A stretch of 64,000 bases of DNA from Flavobacteriaceae bacterium. GTDB lineage: Bacteria; Bacteroidota; Bacteroidia; Flavobacteriales; Flavobacteriaceae. The notes below the pieces were generated by a model. That model did not search any database and was not told the DNA's origin. It worked only from the letters and a program-made list of their open reading frames with translations. The translations under genes and the position numbers were made by a program. Below, one piece after another: positions 20,801 to 30,200 of the stretch; within the stretch, counting starts at the first letter, position 1; each line of letters starts with the position of its first letter. Location of the stretch: the NCBI GenBank assembly GCA_018402135.1, contig JAGYJF010000002.1, positions 186,001 through 250,000 of the forward strand, written 5' to 3'.

Positions 20801-20990
20801 AGATTGGTTTATTTTACCAAATACAACCATTGGCTTAAGAGGAACTTGGCGTTCGCTCAATGAATTTTCACCGCGATTTTCACCACTAGCTGGTCCAGAG
20901 TTTGGCGTGCCACCACTAAGTCCTGTAGGTTTTCCAAACGGTTCGGAGTGGGAAATAAGAACATATGTGCATATTAATGTAGGAAAATAA
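17826..20990 (+). CDS. TIM-barrel glycoside hydrolase fused to an outer-membrane beta-barrel-like domain
   Basis: 1054-aa exported protein, signal peptide about 1-19 (LLAMTSFSQ). Residues 25-395 form a clan-A (alpha/beta)8 hydrolase resembling GH2-type or GH5-like TIM barrels: IINGMNWDY at the start, the probable acid/base E169 in LLGNENNYG and the probable nucleophile E274 in MFTEFGADA. Residues from about 450 to 1054 consist of alternating polar/hydrophobic strands with short turns (FGGIWAG, WYAQGAVMG, LTGFTYSLGNLQIAPNF, FAMNLGFVYRH, IRTYVHINVG), which look like a 14-18-stranded outer-membrane barrel. I cannot place it in a numbered CAZy family. First gene of the second operon, 12 bases before the next. 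A surface enzyme acting on laminarin or another beta-glucan is inferred from context. Confidence 0.7.
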   Translation: MKKLLFNAAFLLLAMTSFSQSNKVMVSNNQDGFRLIVDNQPFIINGMNWDYIPIGKNTVDAAFWEKSDDIIKAGLDTEMSLLKNMNVNVIRQYTGVPARWIKYIYEEYGIYTMLNHSFGRYGLTLDGVWTPVTIYDDPVTRDYLMSEITALVEEYKNTPGLLMYLLGNENNYGLFWQGAETEDFPDDEQEKQFIGESRGRPMYRLMNEAAKVMKSIDGSHPVAICNGDVLFIDIIAEECKDVDIFGTNTYRGASFTNMFDQVKEKLNMPLMFTEFGADAFNAKENREDQKAQAYYMVENWREIYANAAGLGKTGISIGGFTFQFSDGWWKFGFDDRENADRHDTNASWANGGYSIDYVEGQNNMNEEWFGICAKGPTNERGLYELYPRAAYYALKEAHQLNPYEEGVTATFVEDYFNNIQIMDAVLRARGDKAALGGSETQKLRLSQLQAKFSSFTTGGSLLTTPENADPNSNVFPNQTGFDHMESYFIGVEANPAGNLRAEVVFNLIGNVAQNPIDEIFYENRGRVITIDTDRGEVTLEDVNRLNVYQAEFEWNTKDFDLRGFYRTGHYHWQYEGDFFGLYPEANYGPNLDIYGGEILGAEMDGKGAFEGLKAAFGPQLWWGANPTMLFKYQRKFGNYDVAGIYHRDVLTELRFDENGRRVLDQNQVRSGIIPAWPQERATVMVERDFGKIGVAFGGIWAGSPLNGSTFQDVENGVVFADKIEGRDNWGGKAKVTYEGGKINWYAQGAVMGIVANGGADATQTFTGWRLKDTGSGNQTNFLTGFTYSLGNLQIAPNFLWQKPLVDAMPNGVEAPGRLRNFIDDPFAVRWNRETTAGEILLTFDPTPGTWMYNWDNDRAEDAKFAMNLGFVYRHLPTTMDAHIGFLATREFFAFPNAVPAEDLWEIHSRMVSKLSPDLGIIGNFYYGNGQGNGDSDRLIKRFGGDIRAIYKKMKLETHVKINDWGPFDYHRDFNLTFPLQLMLDVSTSFGKPDWFILPNTTIGLRGTWRSLNEFSPRFSPLAGPEFGVPPLSPVGFPNGSEWEIRTYVHINVGK

Positions 20991-21002
20991 AAATAGCAAA
21001 AG

Positions 21003-22418
21003 ATGAAAAATACAAAAACAAACAAGCTTAACATAGCGCTATTATTATTAATAGGGCTTGTGATGAACTTAGGGTGTGAAAGAGACCTTAGTGACGACGC
21101 TGTCGTGGCTACATTTTCACCAATTGGTGAGGTTTTTACCGACAACTTTGTTGCAATGGGAAGTAATTTTTACTTTCCCTTTGCAGATTCAAAACTTGAT
21201 GCTTTCTCGGTTGATAACAATGAAGGATTTGAAAGCAACGCTTCTTATAGAGTCGATGTGCCCAATGCTAATGACCCAACCGGAAATTACGCAGGCGCCA
21301 TTTTAAGAGTAGACGGTGCTGGAAGAGACCTCACAGCATTCAATACACTAACCTTTTATGCTAAAGCTTCTCAAGGTGTTAGTATTGATGCCTTAGGTTT
21401 TGGCCAGGACTTTTTTGATAATAAATATCAAGTCACAACCAATAATGTTAGTGTTGGTACCAATTGGCAGAAATATTATATTCCGATACCTGACCCTTCG
21501 TTTTTGATGAATGAAAGAGGCGTGTTTTGGTATGCTGCCGGTACTCAGGCAACTGGTGGCTCCGGTTATGTTATTTGGTTTGACGACATCAAATTTGAAA
21601 ATCTCGGTACCATTGGTCAGCCAAGACCAGGAATTGCAAACGGAAACGATATCACCATAGATTCTTTTATTGGGGTAACCGCAGCAGTCACAGGATTAAT
21701 TCATACGGTTAGTTTACCCAGTGGCATAGATGGTACTGTTGCTCCAGCTACTAGTTATTTTGAGTTTACCTCTTCAGACCCTAGCGTGGCAACTGTTGAT
21801 GAGTCGGGAATTATATCTGTATTATCGGCAGGTACAGCCGTTATTACCGCCACCTTAGGCGGCGTACAAGCTGATGGCTCTATAACAGTTAATTCTCTCG
21901 GTGATTTTGTACTTGCACCAACACCAACAAGAGATCCAAGCCAAGTAATTTCTATTTTTAGTGACCATTATACCAATGTGCCGGTTGACTTTTTCAATGG
22001 GTTTTGGCAACCATTTCAAGTCACAGAATCGGCAGATTTTGTTGTAAATGGAGATAATATTTTAAACTATACAAATTTCAATTTTGTAGGAAACCAATTT
22101 GCAAATCCAACCGTAGATGCAACTACCAAACCGAATTTACATCTTAATATGTATATTCCTGGTACAGTGCCTGCTAATTTAGATTTTTTAATTTCTATAG
22201 TTAATTTTGGTCCAGATGGAGAACAAGGTGGCGGAGACGATACCAGACAGCAAGTGTTTTTTAATGCCTCGGACTTTGAAGCCAATACCTGGGCAACTTT
22301 AGAGATTCCAATTACCTTGTCTGACAAGAGTAATTTAGGACTTCTTATCTATGAAAATGTAAATGCTTCAACATTAAGAAACTTTTATTTAGATAACATT
22401 TATTTTTATGCCGATTAG
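21003..22418 (+). CDS. Surface glycan-binding lipoprotein with BIG2 domain
   Basis: 471-aa lipoprotein, lipobox MNLGC (Cys about 25). N-terminal module about 40-205 resembles CBM11-like jelly rolls (FNTLTFYAKASQG, WQKYYIPIPDPSF, YVIWFDDIKFE). A bacterial Ig-like BIG2 domain follows at about 215-298 (SDPSVATVDESGIISVLSAG). The last about 165 residues (306-471, starting APTPTRDPSQVISIFSDHY) belong to the same module seen in the proteins at 10.6 and 41.4 kb. No catalytic motif is seen. A SusE/F-like role in holding laminarin at the surface is likely. It lies between the hydrolase-barrel gene (12 bases) and a GH16 gene (22 bases), all one operon. Confidence 0.78.
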   Translation: MKNTKTNKLNIALLLLIGLVMNLGCERDLSDDAVVATFSPIGEVFTDNFVAMGSNFYFPFADSKLDAFSVDNNEGFESNASYRVDVPNANDPTGNYAGAILRVDGAGRDLTAFNTLTFYAKASQGVSIDALGFGQDFFDNKYQVTTNNVSVGTNWQKYYIPIPDPSFLMNERGVFWYAAGTQATGGSGYVIWFDDIKFENLGTIGQPRPGIANGNDITIDSFIGVTAAVTGLIHTVSLPSGIDGTVAPATSYFEFTSSDPSVATVDESGIISVLSAGTAVITATLGGVQADGSITVNSLGDFVLAPTPTRDPSQVISIFSDHYTNVPVDFFNGFWQPFQVTESADFVVNGDNILNYTNFNFVGNQFANPTVDATTKPNLHLNMYIPGTVPANLDFLISIVNFGPDGEQGGGDDTRQQVFFNASDFEANTWATLEIPITLSDKSNLGLLIYENVNASTLRNFYLDNIYFYAD

Positions 22419-22440
22419 AACAAATTATAAAACACAAACT

Positions 22441-23289
22441 ATGTTTAAAAAAGATATATATACTACAGTAATAAAAACAAGCACTCTGGCTGGCTTGGTT
22501 GTGCTGTCGCTTTCCTCATTGTTAAGCTGTGATTTAGACGAAACACAAACCGTAACGACCTTTACCAATTTAGTTGCAGAAGATAACTTTGACCTAGATG
22601 GTGCACCAGACCCAAATCTTTGGAGTTTAGAGATTGGCGATGGCACCGAACAGGGAATTCCTGGATGGGGTAATAATGAGCTGCAGTTTTATACTGACAG
22701 AACAGAAAATGTGAAGGTTGAAAATGGGTTTTTACTAATTACAGCCATACAAGAGCCTTTTAATGGAGCAGCTTATACATCGGCTAGACTCATTACTAAA
22801 GGTAAATTAGAAACGCAATACGGACGCGTAGAAGCGCGTATGCGTTTGCCTTTTGGACAAGGTATGTGGCCGGCATTTTGGATGTTAGGTGACGATAATA
22901 ATGGTACCGAAGTTTGGCCTAATATCGGTGAAATTGATATTATGGAGAATCGTGGTCAAGAACCATTTAAAATCATAGGTAGTGTTCATGGTCCCGGGTA
23001 TTCAGGAGGCAATGCCGTTTCAAAAGAGTATAATTTAGAAAACGATAGATTCGACACTGGATTTCATGTTTTTGGAATTGAATGGGGACCAAATTATATT
23101 AATTATTATGTTGACGATGTGCTTTACAACCAAATTACCCCAGATGATGTGCCCGGTGAATGGGTGTTTAATCGTCCTTTCTATATTATTATTAATCTAG
23201 CTGTTGGTGGAAGTTTTGTTGGAAGTCCTAACAACCAAACACAGTTTCCGCAAACGATGCTGATTGATTATGTGCGCGTTTATAATTAA
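22441..23289 (+). CDS. GH16 endo-beta-1,3-glucanase (laminarinase), lipoprotein
   Basis: 282-aa lipoprotein consisting of a signal (lipobox LLSC, Cys about 29 from ATG 22441) and a single GH16 domain (about 45-282). Catalytic signature GEIDIMENRG with nucleophile E164 and acid/base E169; WPAFWMLG precedes it and the domain ends MLIDYVRVYN. I prefer ATG 22441 (MFKKDIYTT) to the in-frame ATG at 22408, which would overlap the previous gene and lengthen the signal oddly. The enzyme lacks the PKD and middle modules of the first GH16 in the locus, so the two may differ in processivity or in acting on branched versus linear chains. This difference is inference. Confidence 0.92.
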   Translation: MFKKDIYTTVIKTSTLAGLVVLSLSSLLSCDLDETQTVTTFTNLVAEDNFDLDGAPDPNLWSLEIGDGTEQGIPGWGNNELQFYTDRTENVKVENGFLLITAIQEPFNGAAYTSARLITKGKLETQYGRVEARMRLPFGQGMWPAFWMLGDDNNGTEVWPNIGEIDIMENRGQEPFKIIGSVHGPGYSGGNAVSKEYNLENDRFDTGFHVFGIEWGPNYINYYVDDVLYNQITPDDVPGEWVFNRPFYIIINLAVGGSFVGSPNNQTQFPQTMLIDYVRVYN

Positions 23290-23377
23290 TGGTCCTTTTA
23301 ATCATATAAAACTTCACAGTTCAATACGGTTCTTTTTTTAATTGCATAGAAGCAAATTGAACATAAAAATTAAACAA

Positions 23378-25645
23378 ATGAAAAAAATAATTAAAGGAAT
23401 AAAAATACTAGGGTTACTTTGTTTGGCTTTCATTTTCGCGACATGCGCCGATGATGATGATGCGTCAAGCACATCTATAGAAGCACTTTTTACGCACACT
23501 ATAAACCAAGATACCGGTACGGTTACTTTTATAAATGTATCAACCAATGCCGATGCATTTTCATGGGATTTAGGTGATGGTTCCACCTCTAACCTCATAA
23601 ATCCAGTTAAAACTTATGTGTCTGGTACTTATGTGGTGGTGTTAACTGCTACAAATGCCCGAGGTGCTTCAGATACTTACGAGGATACTATTTTCATTCA
23701 AGTACCTGAGCCAATTACCTTGCCTATAACTTTTGATAATCCTTTGGTAAGTTACGAGGCAACTGCATTTGGCGGCGTAGGTTTTTCAGTAGTTGAAAAT
23801 CCAGACCAATCTGGTACCAATAATACACTTTCAAACGTTGGTGCTATTACAAATATTGGAGCCGCTTTTGAAGGTTTCTTTTTTGATTTAGGAACGCCAG
23901 TAGATTTAACCGAGGATAAATCCATCAAGTTAAAATTTTGGTCCACTACTTCAATTGATGTCCTATTAAAATTAGAGGAAGGAACGGGAGCAGATGTTGA
24001 ATCAGTAACAACCCACGGAGGAACTGGTTGGGAAGAAATTTATTTCACCTTTAACTCGGCAGCTAACTATTCCAGATTTACATTGTTTGTAGATGGGCCT
24101 GGCACAACATCAGGTACTTTTTATATTGATGATATAGAGCAAATCAACTCCAACGATGTACCGTGTTTGCAAACAGATTTAGAGCTACCAATTGATTTTG
24201 ACTGTAATGGTATTGATTATGCCACTAAAATTGTAGGCAATGTATCATTTACTGTTGTTGACAATCCAGAACTTTCAGGAATAAACGATCAAAATACTAA
24301 GGTAGGTCAAATTACCAATGTAGGCCAACAATTTGAAAATGCATTTTTTAACTTTGACACACCTGTGGATTTTTCATCTCAAACAGGTATTAGAATGAAG
24401 TTGTTTTCTAGTCAGGCGCTTCCAATCCTATTAAAATTTGAAGATGGTACTGGAGCGGATGTTGAAGATACACAGTTTCACGATGGATCTGGTTGGGAAG
24501 AATTAACCTTTACTTTAAATTCAACAGGAAGCTACAACGATATGGTCTTATTTATTGACGGTCCTGGTACTGCAGCTGGTACTTTTTATGTGGATGATAT
24601 TACACAAGTTGATGGTACACCGCCACCACCGCCTTTTGATGATGGTTTATTAACTAATGGTGATTTTCAGACACTGGACAGCAATGGTAATGTAACTGAA
24701 TGGATACAAGGTGTTGATGACAACAATCCTGCACCTGTAGTGACTGTGAGTGGCAATACTTACTATTCTATCAACATAACAACACCTACACCAGGTAGTC
24801 CTTTCAATATTAACGTAAGCCAAAAGGTTGAAATTATTGCAGAGGAAACCTACATACTTTCATTTGTTGCTTGGTCTGATACCAATAGAAGTATCTTAGC
24901 TGGTATTGGTTTAAGTGGGGGCGATTTCTCAAATACGGCCGAAACAGTTAATATCACAACAACGCCAACCGTTTATCAAAGAACTTTTACCGCCACGGGT
25001 TTTGGTGCACCAGATGCCCGTGTTTTGTTTGATTTAGCTGAAGAGGCAGGTCAAGTAAATATTGATAATGTTTCCCTATTCGTCAGTGGTGGCGGCGGCG
25101 GTGGCGGCGGAGGTTGTACCGGTGATGCAGTTGCGGCAACTTCTTTACCTGTAGATTTTGAAGGCTGTGAGTCCTTCATTAGCACATTCTCAAGTAATGA
25201 CCCTGGAGGCGTTACTGCCAGTTTAGCTGATAATCCTAACCCTTCAGGAATAAATAATTCTGCCTATGTGTTAAGGGTTGTACGTGCTAGCGGAATCAAC
25301 CGCTGGGGTGGTGTTCAAAATTCATTCCCTGCAGGTACTATCGATATTACAACCAATACATTTAAAGTTAAGGTGTACTCTAGTATTCCTGATGTAACCT
25401 ATAGATTTGAGCTCGCCTTAGATCCGCAACCAAATCCAGTTGTTGGTAATCCAGCGCCTGTATTCCGACAAGTAAGTGGTGGTGCAAACCAATGGGTTGA
25501 ACTGGAGTTTACTTTTATAAACTTACCGGCAACGCCTACAACTTATAATCAGTTGGTAATAAAACCTGATAATCCAGAAGGTACAGATCCGCAAGTTACG
25601 TCTCAAGAACAAGTATTTTATATTGATGATATAAGATTGGATTAA
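23378..25645 (+). CDS. Multi-module carbohydrate-binding lipoprotein with PKD and jelly-roll modules
   Basis: 755-aa lipoprotein, lipobox FATC (Cys about 24) from ATG 23378, chosen over an upstream GTG-like frame because it gives MKKIIKGIKI. Modules: PKD (about 30-110, with FSWDLGDGS); two copies of a module of about 150 residues (about 115-270 and 275-435), each with NPxxSGxN, KFEDGTGADVE or its equivalent, GWEE and GTFY(I/V)DDI; a CBM4/9-like jelly roll (about 440-585, LLTNGDFQTLD to VNIDNVSLFV); a run of nine glycines near 590; and a third, more diverged copy (about 600-755) ending YIDDIRLD. No hydrolase active site is seen. It is the last gene of the second operon and is followed by a terminator. 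Its role is inferred to be surface binding of laminarin. Confidence 0.78.
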   Translation: MKKIIKGIKILGLLCLAFIFATCADDDDASSTSIEALFTHTINQDTGTVTFINVSTNADAFSWDLGDGSTSNLINPVKTYVSGTYVVVLTATNARGASDTYEDTIFIQVPEPITLPITFDNPLVSYEATAFGGVGFSVVENPDQSGTNNTLSNVGAITNIGAAFEGFFFDLGTPVDLTEDKSIKLKFWSTTSIDVLLKLEEGTGADVESVTTHGGTGWEEIYFTFNSAANYSRFTLFVDGPGTTSGTFYIDDIEQINSNDVPCLQTDLELPIDFDCNGIDYATKIVGNVSFTVVDNPELSGINDQNTKVGQITNVGQQFENAFFNFDTPVDFSSQTGIRMKLFSSQALPILLKFEDGTGADVEDTQFHDGSGWEELTFTLNSTGSYNDMVLFIDGPGTAAGTFYVDDITQVDGTPPPPPFDDGLLTNGDFQTLDSNGNVTEWIQGVDDNNPAPVVTVSGNTYYSINITTPTPGSPFNINVSQKVEIIAEETYILSFVAWSDTNRSILAGIGLSGGDFSNTAETVNITTTPTVYQRTFTATGFGAPDARVLFDLAEEAGQVNIDNVSLFVSGGGGGGGGGCTGDAVAATSLPVDFEGCESFISTFSSNDPGGVTASLADNPNPSGINNSAYVLRVVRASGINRWGGVQNSFPAGTIDITTNTFKVKVYSSIPDVTYRFELALDPQPNPVVGNPAPVFRQVSGGANQWVELEFTFINLPATPTTYNQLVIKPDNPEGTDPQVTSQEQVFYIDDIRLD

Positions 25646-25666
25646 CTGTTAAAACGAACAATACTT

Positions 25667-25693
25667 AAAAAGGTCGAATTAAACTTCGGCCTT
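25667..25693 (+). terminator. Rho-independent terminator of the second laminarin operon
   Basis: AAAAAGGTCGAA and TTCGGCCTTTTT pair around a five-base loop, with one G-T wobble, and end in T-run, 21 bases after the stop of the preceding lipoprotein gene. Confidence 0.85.
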
Positions 25694-25751
25694 TTTAATC
25701 ATTTAAAAAATAAGATACTATAATTCTAGATTATTAAAGAGCATCGCTAAA

Positions 25752-27266
25752 ATGAATAAATCCTATACCATTCTAATCAGTTTAATTGTTGCACTTGGTG
25801 GATTTTTATTAGGATTTGATAGTGCTGTAATTTCAGGTGCGGTTAAAGGCATTACCATCTATTTTAACATGACGGACGGCATGCTTGGTTTTGCCGTCGG
25901 ATGTGTGATATTTGGAGCAATGGCTGGCAATTTAATTGCAGGTCCATGCGCCGATAAGTACGGAAGAAAGCATACGCTTCTTGTGGTTGCTGCATTATTT
26001 TCTATTTCAGCTTTGTGGTCGGCATTGGCTACAAGTTACATCGAGTTTATTATCGCCAGAATGATTGGTGGCATTGGCATAGGGGCTGCTATCTTAATCG
26101 CACCTATTTATATCGCCGAAATTGCGCCACCAAAATTACGAGGTAGTTTGGTGTCTTTTAACCAACTCAATATCGTAATCGGAATATCAGCAGCTTATTT
26201 TTCAAACTATTATTTTATTAATTACGGCGATGATAGCTGGCGCTGGATGCTCGGTGTAGAATCGATTCCTGCGGTTATCTATTTTTTAGCTTTATTCACT
26301 GTGCCTAGAAGTCCGAGGTGGTTAATTTATAAATTGAATGATATCAAAATTGCCCGACGAACCCTTGCAAGAGTTGGTGGCGACGCATATGCAGATGCTA
26401 CCTTAAATGAAATTCAGCGTGGTTTAGACAAAAAGGAAACTAAAGGTCAATTGAGTGATTTGCTTAAGAGCAAATATGCCACCATTATGATTATTGCTTT
26501 AGGCATCGCATTTTTTCAACAAATAACTGGTATTAACGCCATATTCTATTATGCTCCAACCATATTTGAACAAGCAGGTGGAAGTGCCGACTCGTCCTTT
26601 TTACAAGCTATCGTGGTTGGTTTAACCAACTTGGTTTTTACCATTGTAGCCATTCAATTAATTGATAAATTAGGACGCAAGCCACTGCTATTAATCGGAA
26701 CTGCATTTATGACTATAGCGTTAATTATGGCCACAACAGCCTTTAATAATGCCAGTTACCATATTAACGAAAATACGCTTAGCAACATTTCAAACGCAGA
26801 AATTAAAACCACATTAACCAAATTTAAAGACCAATCCTTCAACAGTCAATCCGAACTATTTACAGCTATTAAAACCAAACTAAAACCAGAAGAATTTCTC
26901 GAATTTAAAAGAAACGAAATCACTAATCTAATCAGTATTAATGCTACTTTGGTGTTAATTGCTATTCTCCTTTATGTGGCAGCTTTTGCCATTTCCTTAG
27001 GACCAGTCATGTGGACATTGGTATCGGAAATTTTTCCGAGTAAAATAAAGGGAATCGCTATATCTGTGGTTGGTTTCTTCAATTCATTAGTGAGTTTTTC
27101 GGTTACACAAATTTTTCCATGGGAATTGTCGAATCTAGGACCAACACTAACCTTCGGAATTTATGCTGCCTTATCCTTATTAGCCTTTATTTTCGTGAAA
27201 AAATATGTGATTGAAACCAAAGGAAAAACCTTAGAAGAGGTTGAAGAATTATTAATTAGAAGTTAA
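25752..27266 (+). CDS. MFS sugar porter (proton-coupled sugar transporter)
   Basis: 504-aa inner-membrane protein of 12 predicted helices. Sugar porter family motifs are visible: DSAVISGA in helix 1, the loop 2-3 motif GPCADKYGRKHTL, RMIGGIGIG, the helix 6 end motif VPRSPRWL, QQITGINAIFYYAP in helix 7, LIDKLGRKPLL between helices 8 and 9, and the C-terminal ETKGKTLEEVE. A polar insertion of about 70 residues (about 335-405) lies between helices 9 and 10, longer than in XylE-type porters. First gene of the third block, 22 bases before the GH149 gene, which suggests it brings glucose or short beta-1,3-gluco-oligosaccharides to the cytosolic phosphorylase. Substrate is inferred. Confidence 0.88.
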   Translation: MNKSYTILISLIVALGGFLLGFDSAVISGAVKGITIYFNMTDGMLGFAVGCVIFGAMAGNLIAGPCADKYGRKHTLLVVAALFSISALWSALATSYIEFIIARMIGGIGIGAAILIAPIYIAEIAPPKLRGSLVSFNQLNIVIGISAAYFSNYYFINYGDDSWRWMLGVESIPAVIYFLALFTVPRSPRWLIYKLNDIKIARRTLARVGGDAYADATLNEIQRGLDKKETKGQLSDLLKSKYATIMIIALGIAFFQQITGINAIFYYAPTIFEQAGGSADSSFLQAIVVGLTNLVFTIVAIQLIDKLGRKPLLLIGTAFMTIALIMATTAFNNASYHINENTLSNISNAEIKTTLTKFKDQSFNSQSELFTAIKTKLKPEEFLEFKRNEITNLISINATLVLIAILLYVAAFAISLGPVMWTLVSEIFPSKIKGIAISVVGFFNSLVSFSVTQIFPWELSNLGPTLTFGIYAALSLLAFIFVKKYVIETKGKTLEEVEELLIRS

Positions 27267-27288
27267 CAATAAAATTGCATCATCACCA

Positions 27289-30200
27289 ATGATAAAACAA
27301 ACCATAACAAATCAAAATCCCAATAATTCAATTTCTTACGTTGAATTAGATAACGAAGCATTCTACAAAATTTCGGATAGCGATGCGATGCGACCATTTT
27401 TCATGAGCATTGTGAGCGATTCTAATCACTGGATGTTTATCTCAAGTAATGGCGGACTTTCCGCAGGAAGAAAGGACAGCGATAATGCATTATTTCCTTA
27501 TTACACGGACGATAAAATAACTGAATCTGTAGAAACGACAGGCAGTAAAACAATTTTCAGAATACATAAAAATAACGACATTATTATTTGGGAACCCTTT
27601 TCAATAAGGTTTCAAGGTAAACATAACACTACCAGGAATCTGTATAAGAATTTGTACGGTAATAAAGTAGTTTTTGAAGAAGTGAACCACAGTCTTGGAC
27701 TAACCTATAGATACCAGTGGAATTCAAGTAATGATTTTGGGTTTATTAAAAAGGTAACGCTCATAAATCATAGCAATGCCGAATGTAAAATTTCTTTTCT
27801 AGACGGGCTTCAAAATATTATGCCTTATGGCGTTGGTGCCGATTTACAAAATCAAAGTAGCAACTTAGTAGATGCCTATAAAAGAAGCGAATTAGAAGTA
27901 AACAGTGGCCTAGGTATCTTTGCTTTAAGCGCCATTATTGTTGATAAAGCAGAACCAAGTGAAGCTTTAAAAGCTAATGTGGTTTGGTCCTTGGGTGTGG
28001 AAAGCCCTAAATATTTGGTATCCTCACTACAATTAAATGATTTTAGAAAAGGTAAAGATCTTAAACAGGAAGTTGACGTTAAAGCAGAAAAAGGTTCATA
28101 TTTTATTAATTCGAATATCGATTTAAAGGCTGATGAAACCCAAGAATGGATGTTGGTCGCCAATGTCAATCAAAATCATTCGACTATCGCATTGCTATCA
28201 CATGAAATTCAAACCAATAAAAACCTGAAGCACGAAATAGAAGCAGACATAGCGCTTGGTTCGCAACGCTTAATGCTTTTAAACGGTTCGTCAGATGGTA
28301 TTCAACTCACCGCAGATAATTTAAGAGATACCCGACACTTTGCCAATACGCTATTTAACATCATGCGTGGAGGTGTGTTTGATAATAATTATCAGATTGA
28401 AAAATGGGACTTCGAACAATATATAGCAAAAGCCAATAAAAAAGTTGCCAGAACGTCTGAAGATGTTTTAAATTCCTTACCAGAAGAATTTACCCTTGCT
28501 ACCTTAAAAGAAATAGGCGCAAAAAGCGATGATAAAAATTTCAGAAGGTTGTGTATGGAGTATATGCCGCTTAAGTTCAGTCGCAGACATGGCGATCCAA
28601 GTCGCCCGTGGAATAAGTTTTCAATCAATACACGCAACGAAACAGATGGTTCTAAAATTTTAGATTACCAAGGCAACTGGCGCGATATCTTTCAAAATTG
28701 GGAAGCTTTGGTGCATGCTTTTCCTGAGTTTATTGAAAGTATGATTCATAAATTCTTAAACGCCACTACCTTTGATGGTTATAATCCTTATAGAGTAACC
28801 AAAGATGGTTTTGATTGGGAAGTTATTGAAGAACACGATCCATGGTCGTATATCGGCTATTGGGGCGATCATCAAATAATATATCTTTTAAAGTTTCTAG
28901 AATTTATTGAAAACCATCAACCAGGTAAACTTGAAAGTTACTTTAGCAACGATATGTTTGTATATGCAAACGTTCCTTATAAGATAAAAAGTTATAAAGA
29001 CATACTAGACAATCCGAAAGATACCATTGAGTTTGACTATGATTTAGATTTAAAAATTAACACTAAAAAACAGGAACTAGGTTCGGATGGTTCGTTATTG
29101 CGCGATGAGAATTTATTTATCTGTAAAGTTAATTTCATTGAAAAAATTCTGGCAACCGTACTAGCAAAAGTTTCAAATTTTATTCCAGAAGGCGGTATTT
29201 GGTTAAACACGCAACGTCCTGAATGGAACGATGCCAATAATGCCTTAGTTGGTAACGGCGTATCGATGGTGACTTTGTACTATTTGCGACGCTTTTTAAA
29301 TTTTTTCGATAAAATAGTTGGAAACTCAAATTTAGAAGATGTATTAATTTCTGAAGAGCTTTTGGAGTTTTTCACGAAAGTTTCCAAAACATTACAAGCA
29401 CACGAGCAACTGCTTCAATCTGAAATTAGCAATGCAGACCGAAAAACAATATTAGACGGACTCGCCGAACCAGCTAGCATTTACAGAACTACAATTTATA
29501 ACAAAGCCTTTACTGGTAGAAAAAATGCCTTAGAACTAAAAGATTTAAAGCGTTTTATTAAAACAACTTTACGATATATCGATCATACCATCGATACCAA
29601 CAAGCGCAAAGATAATTTGTACCACGCTTATAATCTTATGACATTGAGCAATGATAAAAAAGAAGTTTCAATTTCATATTTAAATGAGATGTTGGAAGGT
29701 CAAGTAGCTGTTTTAAGTTCGGGCTATATTAAATCTTCAGACTGTTTAAATGTTCTAGATGCACTTAAAAACAGTAAATTATTCAGACCCGATCAGTATA
29801 GTTATTTGTTATATCCTAATAAAGAGCTGCCGTCTTTCACAGAGAAAAATACCATACCAGCTGAAGCGGTAAAATCTTCTGAGCTGCTTTCTAAATTAAT
29901 TAAAGATGGTAATACTCAAATAATTGAAAAAGATGTTAATGGTGTATTTCACTTCAATGGTAACTTTAATAATTCAAATAGTCTTAAAAAGGCGTTAGAA
30001 GGGTTAAATAATCCAAATTATAAATCATTAATTGCCAAAGAAAGCTCAAAACTTTTTCAGATTTTCGAATCTGTTTTTAACCATAAATCATTTACAGGTA
30101 GGTCCGGTACCTTTTACGGCTATGAAGGCTTGGGTTCTATCTATTGGCATATGGTATCTAAATTGCAGCTCGCTGTTCAAGAGTGTTGCTTAAGAGCCAT

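Noticed and set aside
25091..25117. Poly-glycine codon run in the lipoprotein gene as a frameshift or slippage site
   Set aside because: Codons alternate GGT, GGC and GGA and the frame stays open into a further module, so it reads as a flexible linker.
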